Notes under the pieces: model-generated
What the model saw: the letters and a program-made list of their open reading frames with translations, nothing else
Told to the model about the DNA's origin: nothing
The model's database searches: none
NCBI GenBank assembly: GCA_963675135.1
Contig: OY776134.1
Span: 59,725,740 to 59,789,739, forward strand
Source: Galeopsis tetrahit
Lineage: Eukaryota; Streptophyta; Magnoliopsida; Lamiales; Lamiaceae
DNA length: 64,000 nucleotides
Direction of reading: 5' to 3'
Shown here: positions 37,001 through 49,150 of the stretch, in pieces
Layout of the letters: the number at the start of each line of letters is the position of its first letter
How positions within the stretch are numbered: the stretch's first letter is position 1
Translations under genes and position numbers: made by a program

Positions 37001-38759
37001 CATCATCTCAATTTTCGTTTTTCTGTAAGTTTGTAATGTAATATTGTTTTATGAGATTTTTTTTTTATTATTTTATATGTATTTTTCTAGATGTGTTGAA
37101 GATATTTCAAGACTTTGGTGTTATTCATTGTTAATTGAAGAGGTCTTGAAGGTTTACTCGAAGATTTGTTAGAGATGTTTGAAGATTTACGAAGATTTTG
37201 TTGTTATTCGTTTGAAGATTCAAGATTTTTTTAAAAGATATTTTGAAGGTTTGAAAATTTTCTTTTAGATTATTTGTAAATTTATTTTTTTATGTAGGTT
37301 TGTGGTGTATAGTTGGTCATTTTATTTTATTTTTTTGTAAAAATTCGAAGATTAGTTTAAGATGTTTGAAAATTGTTCATGGATTTGGTGTTACTCATCT
37401 ATACTAATATAATACACCTACGGATTTCCTTTTATAGTTTAGGCGGGAAACTGTTTCGTCCGTTGATCTCTTTTCTTCATCATCATCATGGCCGTTCATT
37501 TTTTTTTTTTGATAATTATAGTAATTTTCTATACTAATTATAATTAATATCTCGCTTTTATCTTTCTTAATTTTAACCGTTGATTTATGTTGATCAAATT
37601 TTATCCTTTGGATCAAAGCTTAAATTTAGGAACCGTTATAATTTTTTTCCCTATATATTCCTCTCTTTTCTAGATCATTCTCATCATCTCAATTTTCGTT
37701 TTTCTGTAAGTTTGTAATGTAATATTGTTTTATGAGATTTTTTTTTTTATTATTTTATATGTATTTTTCTAGATGTGTTGAAGATATTTCAAGACTTTGG
37801 TGTTATTCATTGTTAATTGAAGAGGTCTTGAAGGTTTACTCGAAGATTTGTTAGAGATGTTTGAAGATTTACGAAGATTTTGTTGTTATTCGTTTGAAGA
37901 TTCAAGATTTTTTTAAAAGATATTTTGAAGGTTTGAAAATTTTCTTTTAGATTATTTGTAAATTTATTTTTTTATGTAGGTTTGTGGTGTATAGTTGGTC
38001 ATTTTATTTTATTTTTTTGTAAAAATTCGAAGATTAGTTTAAGATGTTTGAAAATTGTTCATGGATTTGGTGTTACTCATCTATTCTAATATAATACACC
38101 TACGGATTTCCTTTTATAGTTTAGGCGGGAAACTGTTTCGTCCGTTGATCTCTTTTCTTCATCATCATCATGGCCGTTCATTTTTTCTTTGATAATTATA
38201 GTAATTTTCTATACTAATTATAATTAATATCTCGCTTTTATCTTTCTTAATTTTAACCGTTGATTTATGTTGATCAAATTTTATCCTTTGGATCAAAGCT
38301 TAAATTTAGGAACCGTTATAATTTTTTTCCCTATATATTCCTCTCTTTTCTAGATCATTCTCATCATCTCAATTTTCATTTTTTTGTAAGTTTGTAATGT
38401 AATATTGTTTTATGAGATTTTTTTTTTATTATTTTATATGTATTTTTCTAGATGTGTTGAAGATATTTCAAGACTTTGGTGTTATTCATTGTTAATTGAA
38501 GAGGTCTTGAAGGTTTACTCGAAGATTTGTTAGAAATGTTTGAAGATTTACGAAGATTTTGTTGTTATTCGTTTGAAGATTCAAGATTTTTTTAAAAGAT
38601 ATTTTGAAGGTTTGAAAATTTTCTTTTAGATTATTTGTAAATTTATTTTTTTATGTAGGTTTGTGGTGTATAGTTGGTCATTTTATTTTATTTTTTTGTA
38701 AAAATTCGAAGATTAGTTTAAGATGTTTGAAAATTGTTCATGGATTTGGTGTTACTCAT
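34010..38759 (+). repeat. Seven tandem ~678-bp units, each with a Helitron-like 5' end
   Basis: Units start at 34011, 34689, 35366, 36044, 36721, 37399 and 38081, with spacing 677-682 bp. The last ends near 38759. Each begins TCTATACTAATATAATACAC or TCTATTCTAATATAATACAC, the usual plant Helitron 5' end, and the first is preceded by A. The units are nearly identical over their whole length. Diagnostic differences show that units 2-3 and 4-5 are copies of one 1355-bp dimer: units 2 and 4 share CTTTTCATCATCATCATGG, and units 3 and 5 share CAAATTTATCC. No open frame spans a unit. Each unit has a TATATATTCCTC box near its middle, then CTGTAAGT and TTTTTCTAG. Confidence 0.95.
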
Positions 38760-41157
38760 TGAAGATTGAAGATTTTTCTTGAAGAAATTTTGAAGGGTTA
38801 TTCGAAGATTTGTTGAAGATGCTTCAAGATTTATGAATATATATATATATATATATATATCATTAAGGTTTTAAGTTTTTTTTTTTTAAGAAACCTTGAA
38901 TGTTTAAAGATGTTCTATTAGGTTAATGATATATAGTTTGTTAAATATTTTTTTGTATTTGATGTAGTCTTTTTTGTAAATTTATAAATATCTTTTGTAT
39001 TTTAAATTTTTTATGAATGAAAAGATCATTGTATATTTTAGTATCATTAAAAAAAAATGTCACAATTATTTATATATTTTTACATGTTGTATAATCTTCT
39101 GATAAGATTTGTTATACTTATAAATGAATTTTCTTTACACTTAAATTTCATTTTTTTTAATTTATTTTACTTTAGTTTCAAGTACTTTACAGTGTAATAT
39201 TATTAATTCAATCCAAGTTGTGTTATATATGTATTTTACTTATTGTATCTTTCGTATTAATATATATGATTAAGAATATGTAATTTATTTCGTCTTAATG
39301 TATTTTATTATTAATTATTTGTTTTTTTGTTTATTTTATGAATATATATTTTGTCAACTATTGTTATATCACAAACTAAGAAACTCTTTAACTTATTTAT
39401 AAAGTAATTTTTTTAATTCTATTTACATCTTATTTAATAATTTTTAATTTTTTTTTATAAGTATGCATGGATATATATTTTGTTATAAATTCTATTGCTA
39501 CTTTTTAGTCAAAATCTTAGAAAATCTAAATTTATGCGGATGATTATATCCAGCAATTTAATGCTAATTATTTAATGGATTAATTTAATTTTTTTTAATG
39601 CTAATTATTGTTGATTCTAAATCTAAATTTATGCATTGCTACTTATTAGTCGAAAATTTAGGCACAAGAACAGATAAACTTAATGAACTAATTCAAAATT
39701 TTAATGCTAACTATTTACATGTTCCAATATAAAATTCAAATCAAGGTATTCCCATAAAATCGATGATTATTTGTATAATTAAATTCTTTTTTACTTCATA
39801 TTATTAAGAATATTGATTATTATATTTAATATATATATATATGTCTATACATTACATTTATTATCTCCAGAAATTATGGAGTTTTATAACCCCATTAAAG
39901 ATAATTAAAGTCATTATTATCTTGTATAATTTAATCAATTAAGTATAAGTATTAGTTAAACATTCATTAAATCTAAAATTAAAATCTCAATTTTTATTTT
40001 AAAAAATGACTAAAGTAATACCATAATTAAATCTGAATTTAAAAATGCCTAAAGTGGTTCCAAAATTTCAGTATAAAATATTTAAACTCATTTAATTACA
40101 TTTAAGATAAAAAAATTAAAAAAATAATCATATATGATATAACACTTAAATAATCGTAACAATTAAAACCTTTGTTATTTTGCATAATTTAATCAATTAT
40201 ATATTCACAATTATAGACTATTAAATTATGAGTTTTAAGTCCTATTTTCCCATTATATATAAGTAGATTTTTTAACCAAAAAAGTAAAATTACGTTCTTT
40301 TAAAAGATTTGTTGAATCAACTTCTAAAAAAGTTTATTCAAATTAAAGGATAAATAATTTATATTTTTTAAGTAATTTATAAAGAATATATAGTAAAATT
40401 TAACTAAATCACATTTTTCAGTCAATTTATCTAACAATGTGTTTAGATTGATATTAATTTTTTTTGTAAGAAAATGTTGTTCATATCTCATCAATTTCAA
40501 ACATCCGGTCCAGTTAAGGAACAATGAACAATTAAGGTTAAGGTTGTAAGGACACAATACATTATGAGTAAAAAATTTAAGGCCACAATTTTTTTTTATA
40601 ATATTATTTTTCCGACAACTCTTTTTTTTATCTTATTCTAATACCGTTTAAATAGATTTATTATATTAAAAAAAAATATAATTAATATTTGATATATACT
40701 TCAAAATTCATGCTACTATTCGAAAATTTCTAATTTAAAAATTTGAGAATAAGTTTCGAGAAGGCTCAAGTTATATTATACAAAAAAAATCCAGTCAATT
40801 AATACTGGAAAATTATTGACAATCAATAATCTTTATAAGCTTCAATTCCAAAACAATACTATGTTCAGTGTTGTTCAGATATATAGTTATTAAAATCTCC
40901 TTACTCTTTCAAGAGTTTTGAAAAATTAAAAATTGTTTGGTCAAGATGAAGCTAAATATCAGATAGGTAAAATAAATAAATAAAGTTTATTTGTTTTACA
41001 TTATTTATATTGTAAATTTATTTTTTATAATACTTTATGGCTACTACATCATATATAATACTTTCATAATCTGTACAATATTTTTGTAAGATATCATTGT
41101 TTTTGTGGTCCGTATACACCCTGTTGAGACTGTTGTTGAAGAAGGAATACATGTTTA
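38760..41157. other. Very AT-rich DNA right of the tandem array
   Basis: No gene is visible. The first bases (TTGAAGATTGAAGATTTTTC) continue the GAAGATT-rich style of the array, then a (AT)n run occurs at 38837-38862. The rest is AT-rich without clear boundaries. Confidence 0.4.
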
Positions 41158-41166
41158 GAAGGTTAA

Positions 41167-42398
41167 GAGAAAATTTCATTTTACGTCTGTAATTTAGGCC
41201 TAATACATAATATATCCTTTAAGTTTTCACATTTTCAATTTACGTCCTAGGGTGTCCAATTTACATCCTTTTCGGTCCAATTTACGCTCTTTCCACCGAA
41301 AAATTGGAAATCCGATCAAATAGTCCAATTTACATCCTTTATGTTTGAAAATTATAAATTAATAATTAAAAAATTCTGAAAATATCATTAAAAATTTAAA
41401 AAAATGTCATTAAAAATTTAAAAACCCCATTAAAAATTTATAAATTGTGTAAAATAAATATAAAAAATCTAAAAAAAATTATAAATTCTACAATTCAAAA
41501 AATCTAAAAATGTGTAAATTTTTTCTTTCTAAAAACTCATAAAAATAAAAAAATCTATAAATTAAAATTTTATAAATGTTTAAAATAAAAAATTCCACAA
41601 TTTTAAAAATATCGTGAATATGAATTTTGGACGGTTCCAAAATCGATCAAGATGTGGAACTTCCACTCAACCTCGACGGTAAGTTGAAAAATCTTGTGGG
41701 ATCCAAAATTTTTAGGAGTTCGAGCAAAACTTTAATGGCAGACGAGTTTGAATCAAATGTGATTTTTAATGAAATGTTAATAATTTTTATTATTTTTATT
41801 AGATTTGTAGAATTAGTAATTTTTAATCTATACATTTTTAATAAATTAATGAGATTTTTTTAGAGTTTTTCGAAATTTTAATGAGATTTTGAATTTCTTA
41901 ATTTTTAAATTCCACATTTTCCATTCTTTTTTTTTTTTTTTTGACAGGCACATTTTCCATTCTTTGAATTGTAGAATTTTTTATTTTTTGTATTTTCAAA
42001 ATTTTAGAATTTTTTATTTTTATTTTACACATTTTATAATTTGTAATGATATTTTTCAAAATTTTAGTGATATATTTTGAATTTTATTTTACACATTTTA
42101 TATTTTTTTAATTTTAAGGAGATTTTTGGATTTTTAATGATACTTTTAGATTTTTTAAATCTTTAATGAGATTTTTAGAAAATTTTAGTTATTAAATTTT
42201 AATTTTTAAATTTAAAGGACGTAAATTGGACTATTTGGCCGGAATCCCAATTTATTCCTCACATTCCGGTGAGATTTAAAAAAATTCGGCGGAAATGATG
42301 TAAATTGGACAAAAAAGGACGTAAATCGAAAAAGTTAAAACTTACAGGATATAAATTGGATTAGACCTAAGTTACAGGACGTAAAATGAAATTTTCTC
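41167..42398. mobile_element. 1.2-kb MULE-type fold-back element, perfect 9-bp target duplication
   Basis: The left end GAGAAAATTTCATTTTACGT is the exact inverse of the right end. GAAGGTTAA flanks both sides (41158-41166 and 42399-42407). The arms pair imperfectly over several hundred bases, for example repeated CCAATTTACGTCC on the left and GGACGTAAATTGG on the right. The short middle at about 41620-41750 is not palindromic. It has no transposase and is a non-autonomous element. Confidence 0.9.
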
Positions 42399-42474
42399 GA
42401 AGGTTAACATTGAAGTTGAGGACGAAGGGTAATTTTATCTATTTTTTAATATTTATGTTTGTGTTAAATCTAAC

Positions 42475-43100
42475 TCTATACTTTGAAGATTAGTTTAGGC
42501 GGGAAACATTATTGGTCATTGATTAGTTTTTTTCATCATCAACGTGACCGTTCATTTTTTATTGCTGATAATGATATGTTTAACAAATGACAACTAATTA
42601 ATTGACATTAATTCATTCATTTTATATTACTCTTCTTTTTTTACCATTGATCATTTTTTTGATGAAATATGGACCTCAAGATCAAATCATTAATTGTAGA
42701 AGCAATTTTTTATTTTTTTTCGGATTTATACCCATTTTTTTTTGTCATTCTCATCTTCTTACTTTTGTGTTTTATGTTTCTTATGGAGTTAGGATTATTG
42801 TAAACGTTCGTTTATAATCGATTATATAATTGTATATTTTAGTATAGATATGAAGTTTAGTTGTCGATTTTTATTCGTCAATGCTTGAAGATTTGTTGAA
42901 GAGTTTAAATCCAGTCATCAGACATTTAGAGATTTTGGAGTTATTTATCATAAGTTTGAAGATTTGCAAAAAAAGGTTTGAAGATTCGAAGAATTTTAAT
43001 TTTAAGAGTGTACAATTTTCATCATATTTCGTTGATACGAAAATCTGTATTTGATGTATTTTGTTTTAAATTATTTATCACTGTGTTTGATTTTTTTCAT
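42475..43100 (+). repeat. Diverged eighth unit of the 678-bp family
   Basis: It starts TCTATACTTTGAAG, then TAGTTTAGGCGGGAAAC and CATCATCAACGTGACCGTTC, then a CTCATCTTCTTAC leader and GAAGATTTG-rich sequence, in the same order as the units at 34010-38759. It is much more diverged than those seven are from each other. Confidence 0.65.
42841..42848 (-). mobile_element. Possible Helitron 5' terminus on the minus strand
   Basis: The minus strand reads A|TCTATACTAAAATATAC. If real, it could pair with the minus-strand 3' terminus at 33123, enclosing the tandem array. The motif is short and may be chance in AT-rich DNA. Confidence 0.25.
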
Positions 43101-44955
43101 TGATAATCATTTTTTCTTTATTTTTTCTGGATCATTGTGATTTGAATTTGAAGAGTGAACTGAAGTGTTCTCACCATCTTTCACTGATTTACAAATGACA
43201 ATTTTTTTCATATAAACGATTTTCGTTTTTTAATATTTCGATTTATAATAAATTGTACTCGGTGGACATGTGTATCTATAATTGACACACATTATTCTTT
43301 ATACTCCACGAATATATGTGTATGTTCACTTTCTCAAATTATTATAATAGATTATATTATGGACATATGTATATATTCACTTTCTAATGTTCTTTAGATT
43401 ATACTTCATGACCCGTCAAAAAAAAAAAAAAAAAAAAAATATTTTATGTATATGTACATATCCTTGAATTTTATGTGATGAAATATTTTACCGTTCATTA
43501 TATTTATTTATGCAAATCTATTTACATATTATTATTTCTGTTATATGAATTTTATTGATTTAGTTTCAATTATTGAATTTGCAGATTCCATTTAATATGA
43601 ACATTAATTATTTTAATTATAAATTCTATAAAATTCAACCCTCCATTCAAATTAAGTAATGTTGGACTATTTTGATCTTATAGTTATGTTTCATTATCTC
43701 CTCTAATTCTCAATTCTATAAAGTCAATATTTGTATTTAGATTTAACAATATTGTCTTTTGACTTGATTTTGCTGATTTAGTATAATTTTTAATAGAAAA
43801 AAGTGTATTCTTCACTTAAAAATAATAATAGTAGTGTTTGTGTTTTGTTGTAGTATTAATTAATTATTAAATATTCTTAAATATATTCTGTGTCATTATT
43901 CTTCATAGGGTTAATTTTGACACAAGTTATTTTATCAATTTTTTACTTGTTAATTTTTTATTTAGTTATTATTATATCATTTTAAATCTTAATCGGTAAT
44001 TTATATATAATAAGGAAAATGACTTATTTAAATATTTTCATTGTTTACATATTACAATAAATTTTTATATAACATAATATATGTGAAATTATAATTAATA
44101 TGAATATAAGCATTTAATGTGCAATTCAGGATGTCTATTTTATTTATATATTAATTATGTGATTAATTCAAGGGAGATCATTTAGAGAAAGATAATATGG
44201 AAGGATTACTATAATTCAAACATTTCTAAACTCAATTTCAATTGATTCTATATATTGAAAATTTTATTTTATATTTATTATAATGAGTATATAATTGTGG
44301 GCGGGTGTGTATTTATATAAATAGTTTTTGATATATGAGATCATAATTTTATTGTATTTTGAATATTAATCTTAAGACTAATTATAATCTGTTTGATTTA
44401 AGTGTACAAAAAATAGCCTTTATACTCATTATTAATTATTGAAACTCATATTATAATAAAAAATTAATTTAAGAATTTGAATATAATTGTGAAATTAACA
44501 TGATTTCGTCATTCATTAGTGATAATTAGTAATTTTTCCATTTGTGTCAGTACACAATATATACATGGTACTAAATGTTCTTATAGTAATTACAATAAAT
44601 TAGAAAATCATAATTTTTTTAAAATTTGATTGAAACTAATTACAATTGATAAATTGAAGGCTAACGTGCATTATCCATAACCACCCGCTTCTAAAAATTA
44701 ACGCATTGCTATAAAAATAAACTTAACTTTAAAATTTTAAATTTAATTTTTAAAAGCACAACTATAAAAATACATTAGCATCTAAATTCTTATCCTTGCC
44801 ATCTTTGTTTTGAAAGAATTTTAAACGTGTATGATTGATGTTAAATCATTCTTAAGATTATTTCTATGCAAATTATCCTACTTTTTGTAGCTTAAAATTA
44901 GTTTAATTTATTAAATACAAATCAAATAAATAGTACAATGTCTTATTTTTCATGG
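43101..44955. other. AT-rich intergenic DNA
   Basis: No gene or repeat boundary is recognised. A 22-base A run lies near 43418. Confidence 0.35.
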
Positions 44956-45454
44956 TAGGGGTGACATTATGACAATGAGGCAAGTCAGGCCTGACAGTTG
45001 ATTACCCGAACCTACCCTGCACCCCACACATGTTCTGAATAATTGAGATAGACCCGCCCCGTCCCATTTTTATATTTCATGTTTAATTTTTTTAATTTAT
45101 TTCTCATAGTTGAAAGTAATATTTTCCATGCATATGATCATTGAAACAAATAACAATAATTTAAATCAATATTCAATCAAATTTAATCCAACATCTAAGT
45201 CATGACAATTGAGTAAATAAATGCATCAATATTTTTTAACGTTCAAATTTTTTAAAATTAATATTAATTAATATAAATATTATATATATATATATATATA
45301 TCAATGCAATGCGGGTCTAACATGTGTCTCAAACCCAATCTGTTTACATACGGGACAGGTTCGACCCGACCCGTTCTCAACATAAGACGGATCTGACCTG
45401 ACCCTAACCTCTTGGGGCGGATACCTACGGGACGGGTCAATATTGTCATCCCTA
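44956..45454. mobile_element. Probable hAT-type MITE with inverted ends
   Basis: The left end TAGGGGTGACATTATGAC mirrors the right end TAGGGATGACAATATTGAC on the other strand. Subterminal GC-rich segments contain GACCCGCCCCGTCCC and GGGACGGGTC. The flanking 8-mers do not match, so the target duplication is unsupported. Confidence 0.5.
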
Positions 45455-45476
45455 GCTAATTCATGAACTTATTATT

Positions 45477-45481
<5 letters not shown>

Positions 45482-45522
<41 letters not shown>
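45482..45522. repeat. (TA)n microsatellite
   Basis: About 20 TA dinucleotides in a row. Confidence 0.95.
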
Positions 45523-45524
<2 letters not shown>

Positions 45525-46006
45525 TGTTATATATCGTTTCATCTTCTTTTTATGGGTATGTTCGATTTATTGGATGAATATATTTTTTTCAGTGATTAAC
45601 TGATCTAATATTTCTTTGCTTGCTTTTTTTTTTTTTTCTCTTATAACTTTTTATGTTGTGTTCGAGCATGATTTTTTTTTGCTACGAATATAATTTATTT
45701 ACTTGACAAATAAAGAACTGCCTATATAATTGCATTAGAAGGATATACATGGTTTTGTCTTATGCAAAATCTTCTAATTATTTACTTGCTAAAAAATACG
45801 TAAATCATAATCTCCTTATCTTTTTTTTTTTTTGCGTTCTACTTTCTCAAGACATATGGTTATTTTCAAATGATTTTCTTCTTTAATGTATAATAATTGC
45901 TTGAAATATGCCCTTTCTTCATTCAATTATTTTCTACTTTTATAAATTATTGACAACAAAATGTATTATTTAAATCACATCAAAATAATTATTCTAAATA
46001 TTAATA

Positions 46007-46169
46007 CTCCCTCCATCCCAATGAAAGTTATCTAACTTTTATTTTTCTCACATTTAATTATATTTTCTCTCTCTCAATAACATTACCCCTAATACATTTC
46101 TACTTATTCTATCATATTTTTTAATTAATGTAGTCAAAGCTCATAGGTATCTTTTACTGGAACAGAGAG
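46007..46169. mobile_element. Stowaway-like MITE
   Basis: It starts CTCCCTCCATCCCAATG after TA and ends GGAACAGAGAG before TA. It is 163 bp long and of the same family as 1345-1512. Confidence 0.8.
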
Positions 46170-46280
46170 TATTTTTTTTATTAAATTCGGTGTAAAATAT
46201 TTGTTATATATATATATATATATATTTTTAATAATGATTCAGGTAATTTAAAAATTCTATCCATGCATTCCAAGTACGAG

Positions 46281-46952
46281 TAGGGGAGGACATTCAGATG
46301 GTTTGATTTGATTTTGAGCTTTTTTCAACCGAACGGAAAAAACTGAAATAAAAAATAAAAAAATGAAATCGAAACCGAATTTAACCGAATTTTTGTTAGA
46401 GTCGAACAAAAGTTCGGTTAGTTTGGTTCGGTTTAAACCGAAATTTGCAAAAAAATATTTTTTTTCGAACATTTTTCAAGAATTTTTTACTCTAAAAATT
46501 AAATTCAAATTATAAGTTCAAGAGTTCACAATAAAAATTACAAGTTCCTCAAAGTTTAAAATTACAAACCATACAAATAAATCTAACACAAAAAAATAAT
46601 GATTTTATTGCATTTTCCACAATGAAATCTACCTTCAAGGGAGATAATTATTTTTAGTGGGTCAAGAAGACGACAACTGTCAAATTGAAAATTTGAGATT
46701 GAAAATTAATAAAGTAGCATACTTCAAGTAGAGTTTATTTTTTTTAACGTATTGTTCCATATAATTTATTAATTAAATAAGTTTTTTTTTTAAATTTAAA
46801 TATAGAAATTCAGTTCGATTTATTCAATTTTGTAAAATATAAAACGAATCGAACCGGAAAAAAATTTAAAAATATTTCAATCGAACCAAATAAACCGAAA
46901 ATCATTAGCTCGGTTCGAAAATTCGTTTTTTTCGATTTTGTGCCCACCCCTA
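46281..46952. mobile_element. hAT-type MITE with 8-bp target duplication
   Basis: The left end is TAGGGGAGGACATTC and the right end, on the other strand, TAGGGGTGGGCACAA. The flanks AGTACGAG and AGTATGAG agree at 7 of 8 positions. The interior carries many ACCGAA and CGGTT motifs on both sides, giving a fold-back character. Confidence 0.8.
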
Positions 46953-46960
46953 AGTATGAG

Positions 46961-47657
46961 TGCTCCGAAATACCAAATACTACGTCTTTTAAAACCCGGA
47001 CAAAAATAAAACATCCATAGGTTTATAATTTTTGACAAGCGTGTTAATCTTTTTATAGGAAGCCTGTCAATGAGTCGGGATGATATATTTAAGACTTTAA
47101 GTACATATATAATGATATATATGCAAAGTAGTTTCCGTTCTTTTTATATTTTGTTCTTTCTACAATTCTACTCAGCCTGAATTCGAATATAATGATGAGT
47201 TTTGACTTTTTAAATTTTTACATATTATTTAAATTTAAGTTTGTCGGTATTTATTAATGATAGTATATTTCATTTATTATAATCTATTTATTGAGCGTCT
47301 AAAATATTGAAATACTTTGCATCATGAGTTTTATCGTGCTATTTAATTAACACTATTTGTGGTGTTCAAACTTTGCGTAGATTGTTGATATTTTGATGAC
47401 ATGTAAGATGTGATCTCTTGAGAGATACTATGCAATTGAGCTATTTAATATTTTGTTATTTGAATTGAAGTATGAGACTTTTGATTTCGAATATTCAAAT
47501 ATGATGGGAGAATGTTAAATGAGAAATAAACCCATTTATATCAAACATATATATTACTTCCGATGGTACGCTTTTTTCTTTTTTAATATTTAATTATTTA
47601 TTGTTAATTATTGTAACATTGTTTTATATATTTCAATGTTATTTATTAATTGTCATA
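46961..47657. other. AT-rich intergenic DNA
   Basis: No gene or element boundary is recognised. Confidence 0.35.
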
Positions 47658-47900
47658 CTCCCTCCAATTCAATATAGATGACGTTTTGACTCTTTATTTT
47701 ATTTGCAATTTAAATGACAGTTTTATACTTTTCAGTGTTAATTAATTACGTTTCTTCCTAATTTACCCTTAAATTTATCAAAATTATTTTAGATTGTAGT
47801 AGTTTTCAAAACAATTAATTAAGGGCATAATAGAAAGTTAATAATTTTTTTAATATATGTGCATTGATCCAAAATGACACTTATTTTGAATTGAAGAGAA
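47658..47900. mobile_element. Stowaway-like MITE, divergent
   Basis: The left end CTCCCTCCAATTCAATATA follows TA. The right end reads TTTTGAATTGAAGAGA before ATA. The terminal match is shorter than in the other Stowaway copies. Confidence 0.55.
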
Positions 47901-47965
47901 TATATTTTATAGGTGTATTCTACGGGAATATGGTTGTGCTGGAGTTTATAATAAGTTCGAAAATA

Positions 47966-48161
47966 CACTAAAAAAATGATTTTTAATGATAGAATCCTCT
48001 CATTATTACTTCTCTAAGCCAATTTTTTTTAATTAGTTACATAAAATTGATAATTATTAACAAGGCCAGTCACTAAAAGTAAAATTTTGTCATTAAAGAC
48101 TTTTAGCTAGAAAAACTATAATGACAAAATTCGGTTATTAAAAGTCAGTTTTCTTGTAGTG
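47966..48161. mobile_element. CACTA-type mini-element with ATA target duplication
   Basis: The left end is CACTAAAAAAATGA and the right end, on the other strand, CACTACAAGAAAACTGAC, a common plant CACTA terminus. ATA flanks both sides. Subterminal AAAATTTTGTCATTA and TAATGACAAAATTC phrases are inverted. It is 196 bp long with no coding capacity. Confidence 0.75.
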
Positions 48162-48464
48162 ATAATTTTGTAAGAGTTATTTATTTTATTTTTCATTTTA
48201 AAAATATTTTGTAATTTAATAATTATTTAATCATTAAGAAATTTCAATGTTGTTAGTTGAATGAATCATATGGAGGACATCTCCCTGGCATTTGTCATTT
48301 ACGTACCGATGATGGTCGTCAAACAAGTGTCAATGTGATAAAGTCAAATGATCACTGGATTTTGAAATCAAGTTTGACGTCTTCTTTTAACACACACTGG
48401 ATCATTTAAATTGTTTTTTAAAATTTTTTATGATGGTATCTATATGTTTTATATTCGAATTTAT

Positions 48465-49145
48465 TCATATGATATGTGCGAACAACACTTTCTCGTTGTT
48501 CACTTGAAGCTCCAACTCCCCTTTTCTCACATTAATGATTGCTCCACCGGTTGCCAAAAATGGCCTTCCCAAAATGAGTGGAATGTACTTGTCCTCCTCC
48601 ATATCCAATACCACAAAATCCACCGGGAATATGAATTTATCAATCTTAACCAACACGTCCTCTACTATACCCAAGGGGTAAGTCATGGATCTATCCGCCA
48701 ATTGAAGGCTCATCGTGGTTGGTGTAAGTTTCCCCAAACCAAGTGACTTAAATATGGACAAAGGCATAAGATTAATGCTAGCTCCCAAATCACACAAAGC
48801 TTTAAATGTACCTCCATCTCCAATAACACATGGTAGGGTGAAGGATCCGGGGTCTCTAAGCTTTTGAGGTAACTTTGCTTGAATGATTGAGCTACACTCT
48901 TCGGTCAAGTGCACCGTTTCATACTCCACCATCTTCCTCTTGTTGGACATAATTTCTTTCAAGAACTTGGAGTAATGGGGCATTTGTTCAAGAGCTTCGG
49001 CAAAGGGGATGTTGATGTGGATCTTCTTGAACATCTCCACAAACTTGGCAAATTTGTTGTCCAAGCCCTTCTTCTTCAACCTTTGAGGGTATGGGAGGGG
49101 TATCACATTCTTGCCTTTATCTTGAGGAGGGATTGCCTTTATCAT
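48465..49145 (-). pseudogene. Truncated Ty3/gypsy gag-protease fragment
   Basis: On the minus strand, about 225 codons align with residues of the Gag-protease ORF at 52602-55157, from PYPQR..KK through the retropepsin region to LILGRPFLATGG. Identity by eye is roughly 80%. The retropepsin active site reads ALCDLGAS where the larger ORF has ALCDSGAS, so the Ser/Thr of the D-S/T-G triad is lost. The N-terminal Gag half and everything downstream are missing. The reading frame runs into LTR sequence at 49146. This is an older, inactive relative. Confidence 0.85.
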
Positions 49146-49150
49146 AAACT

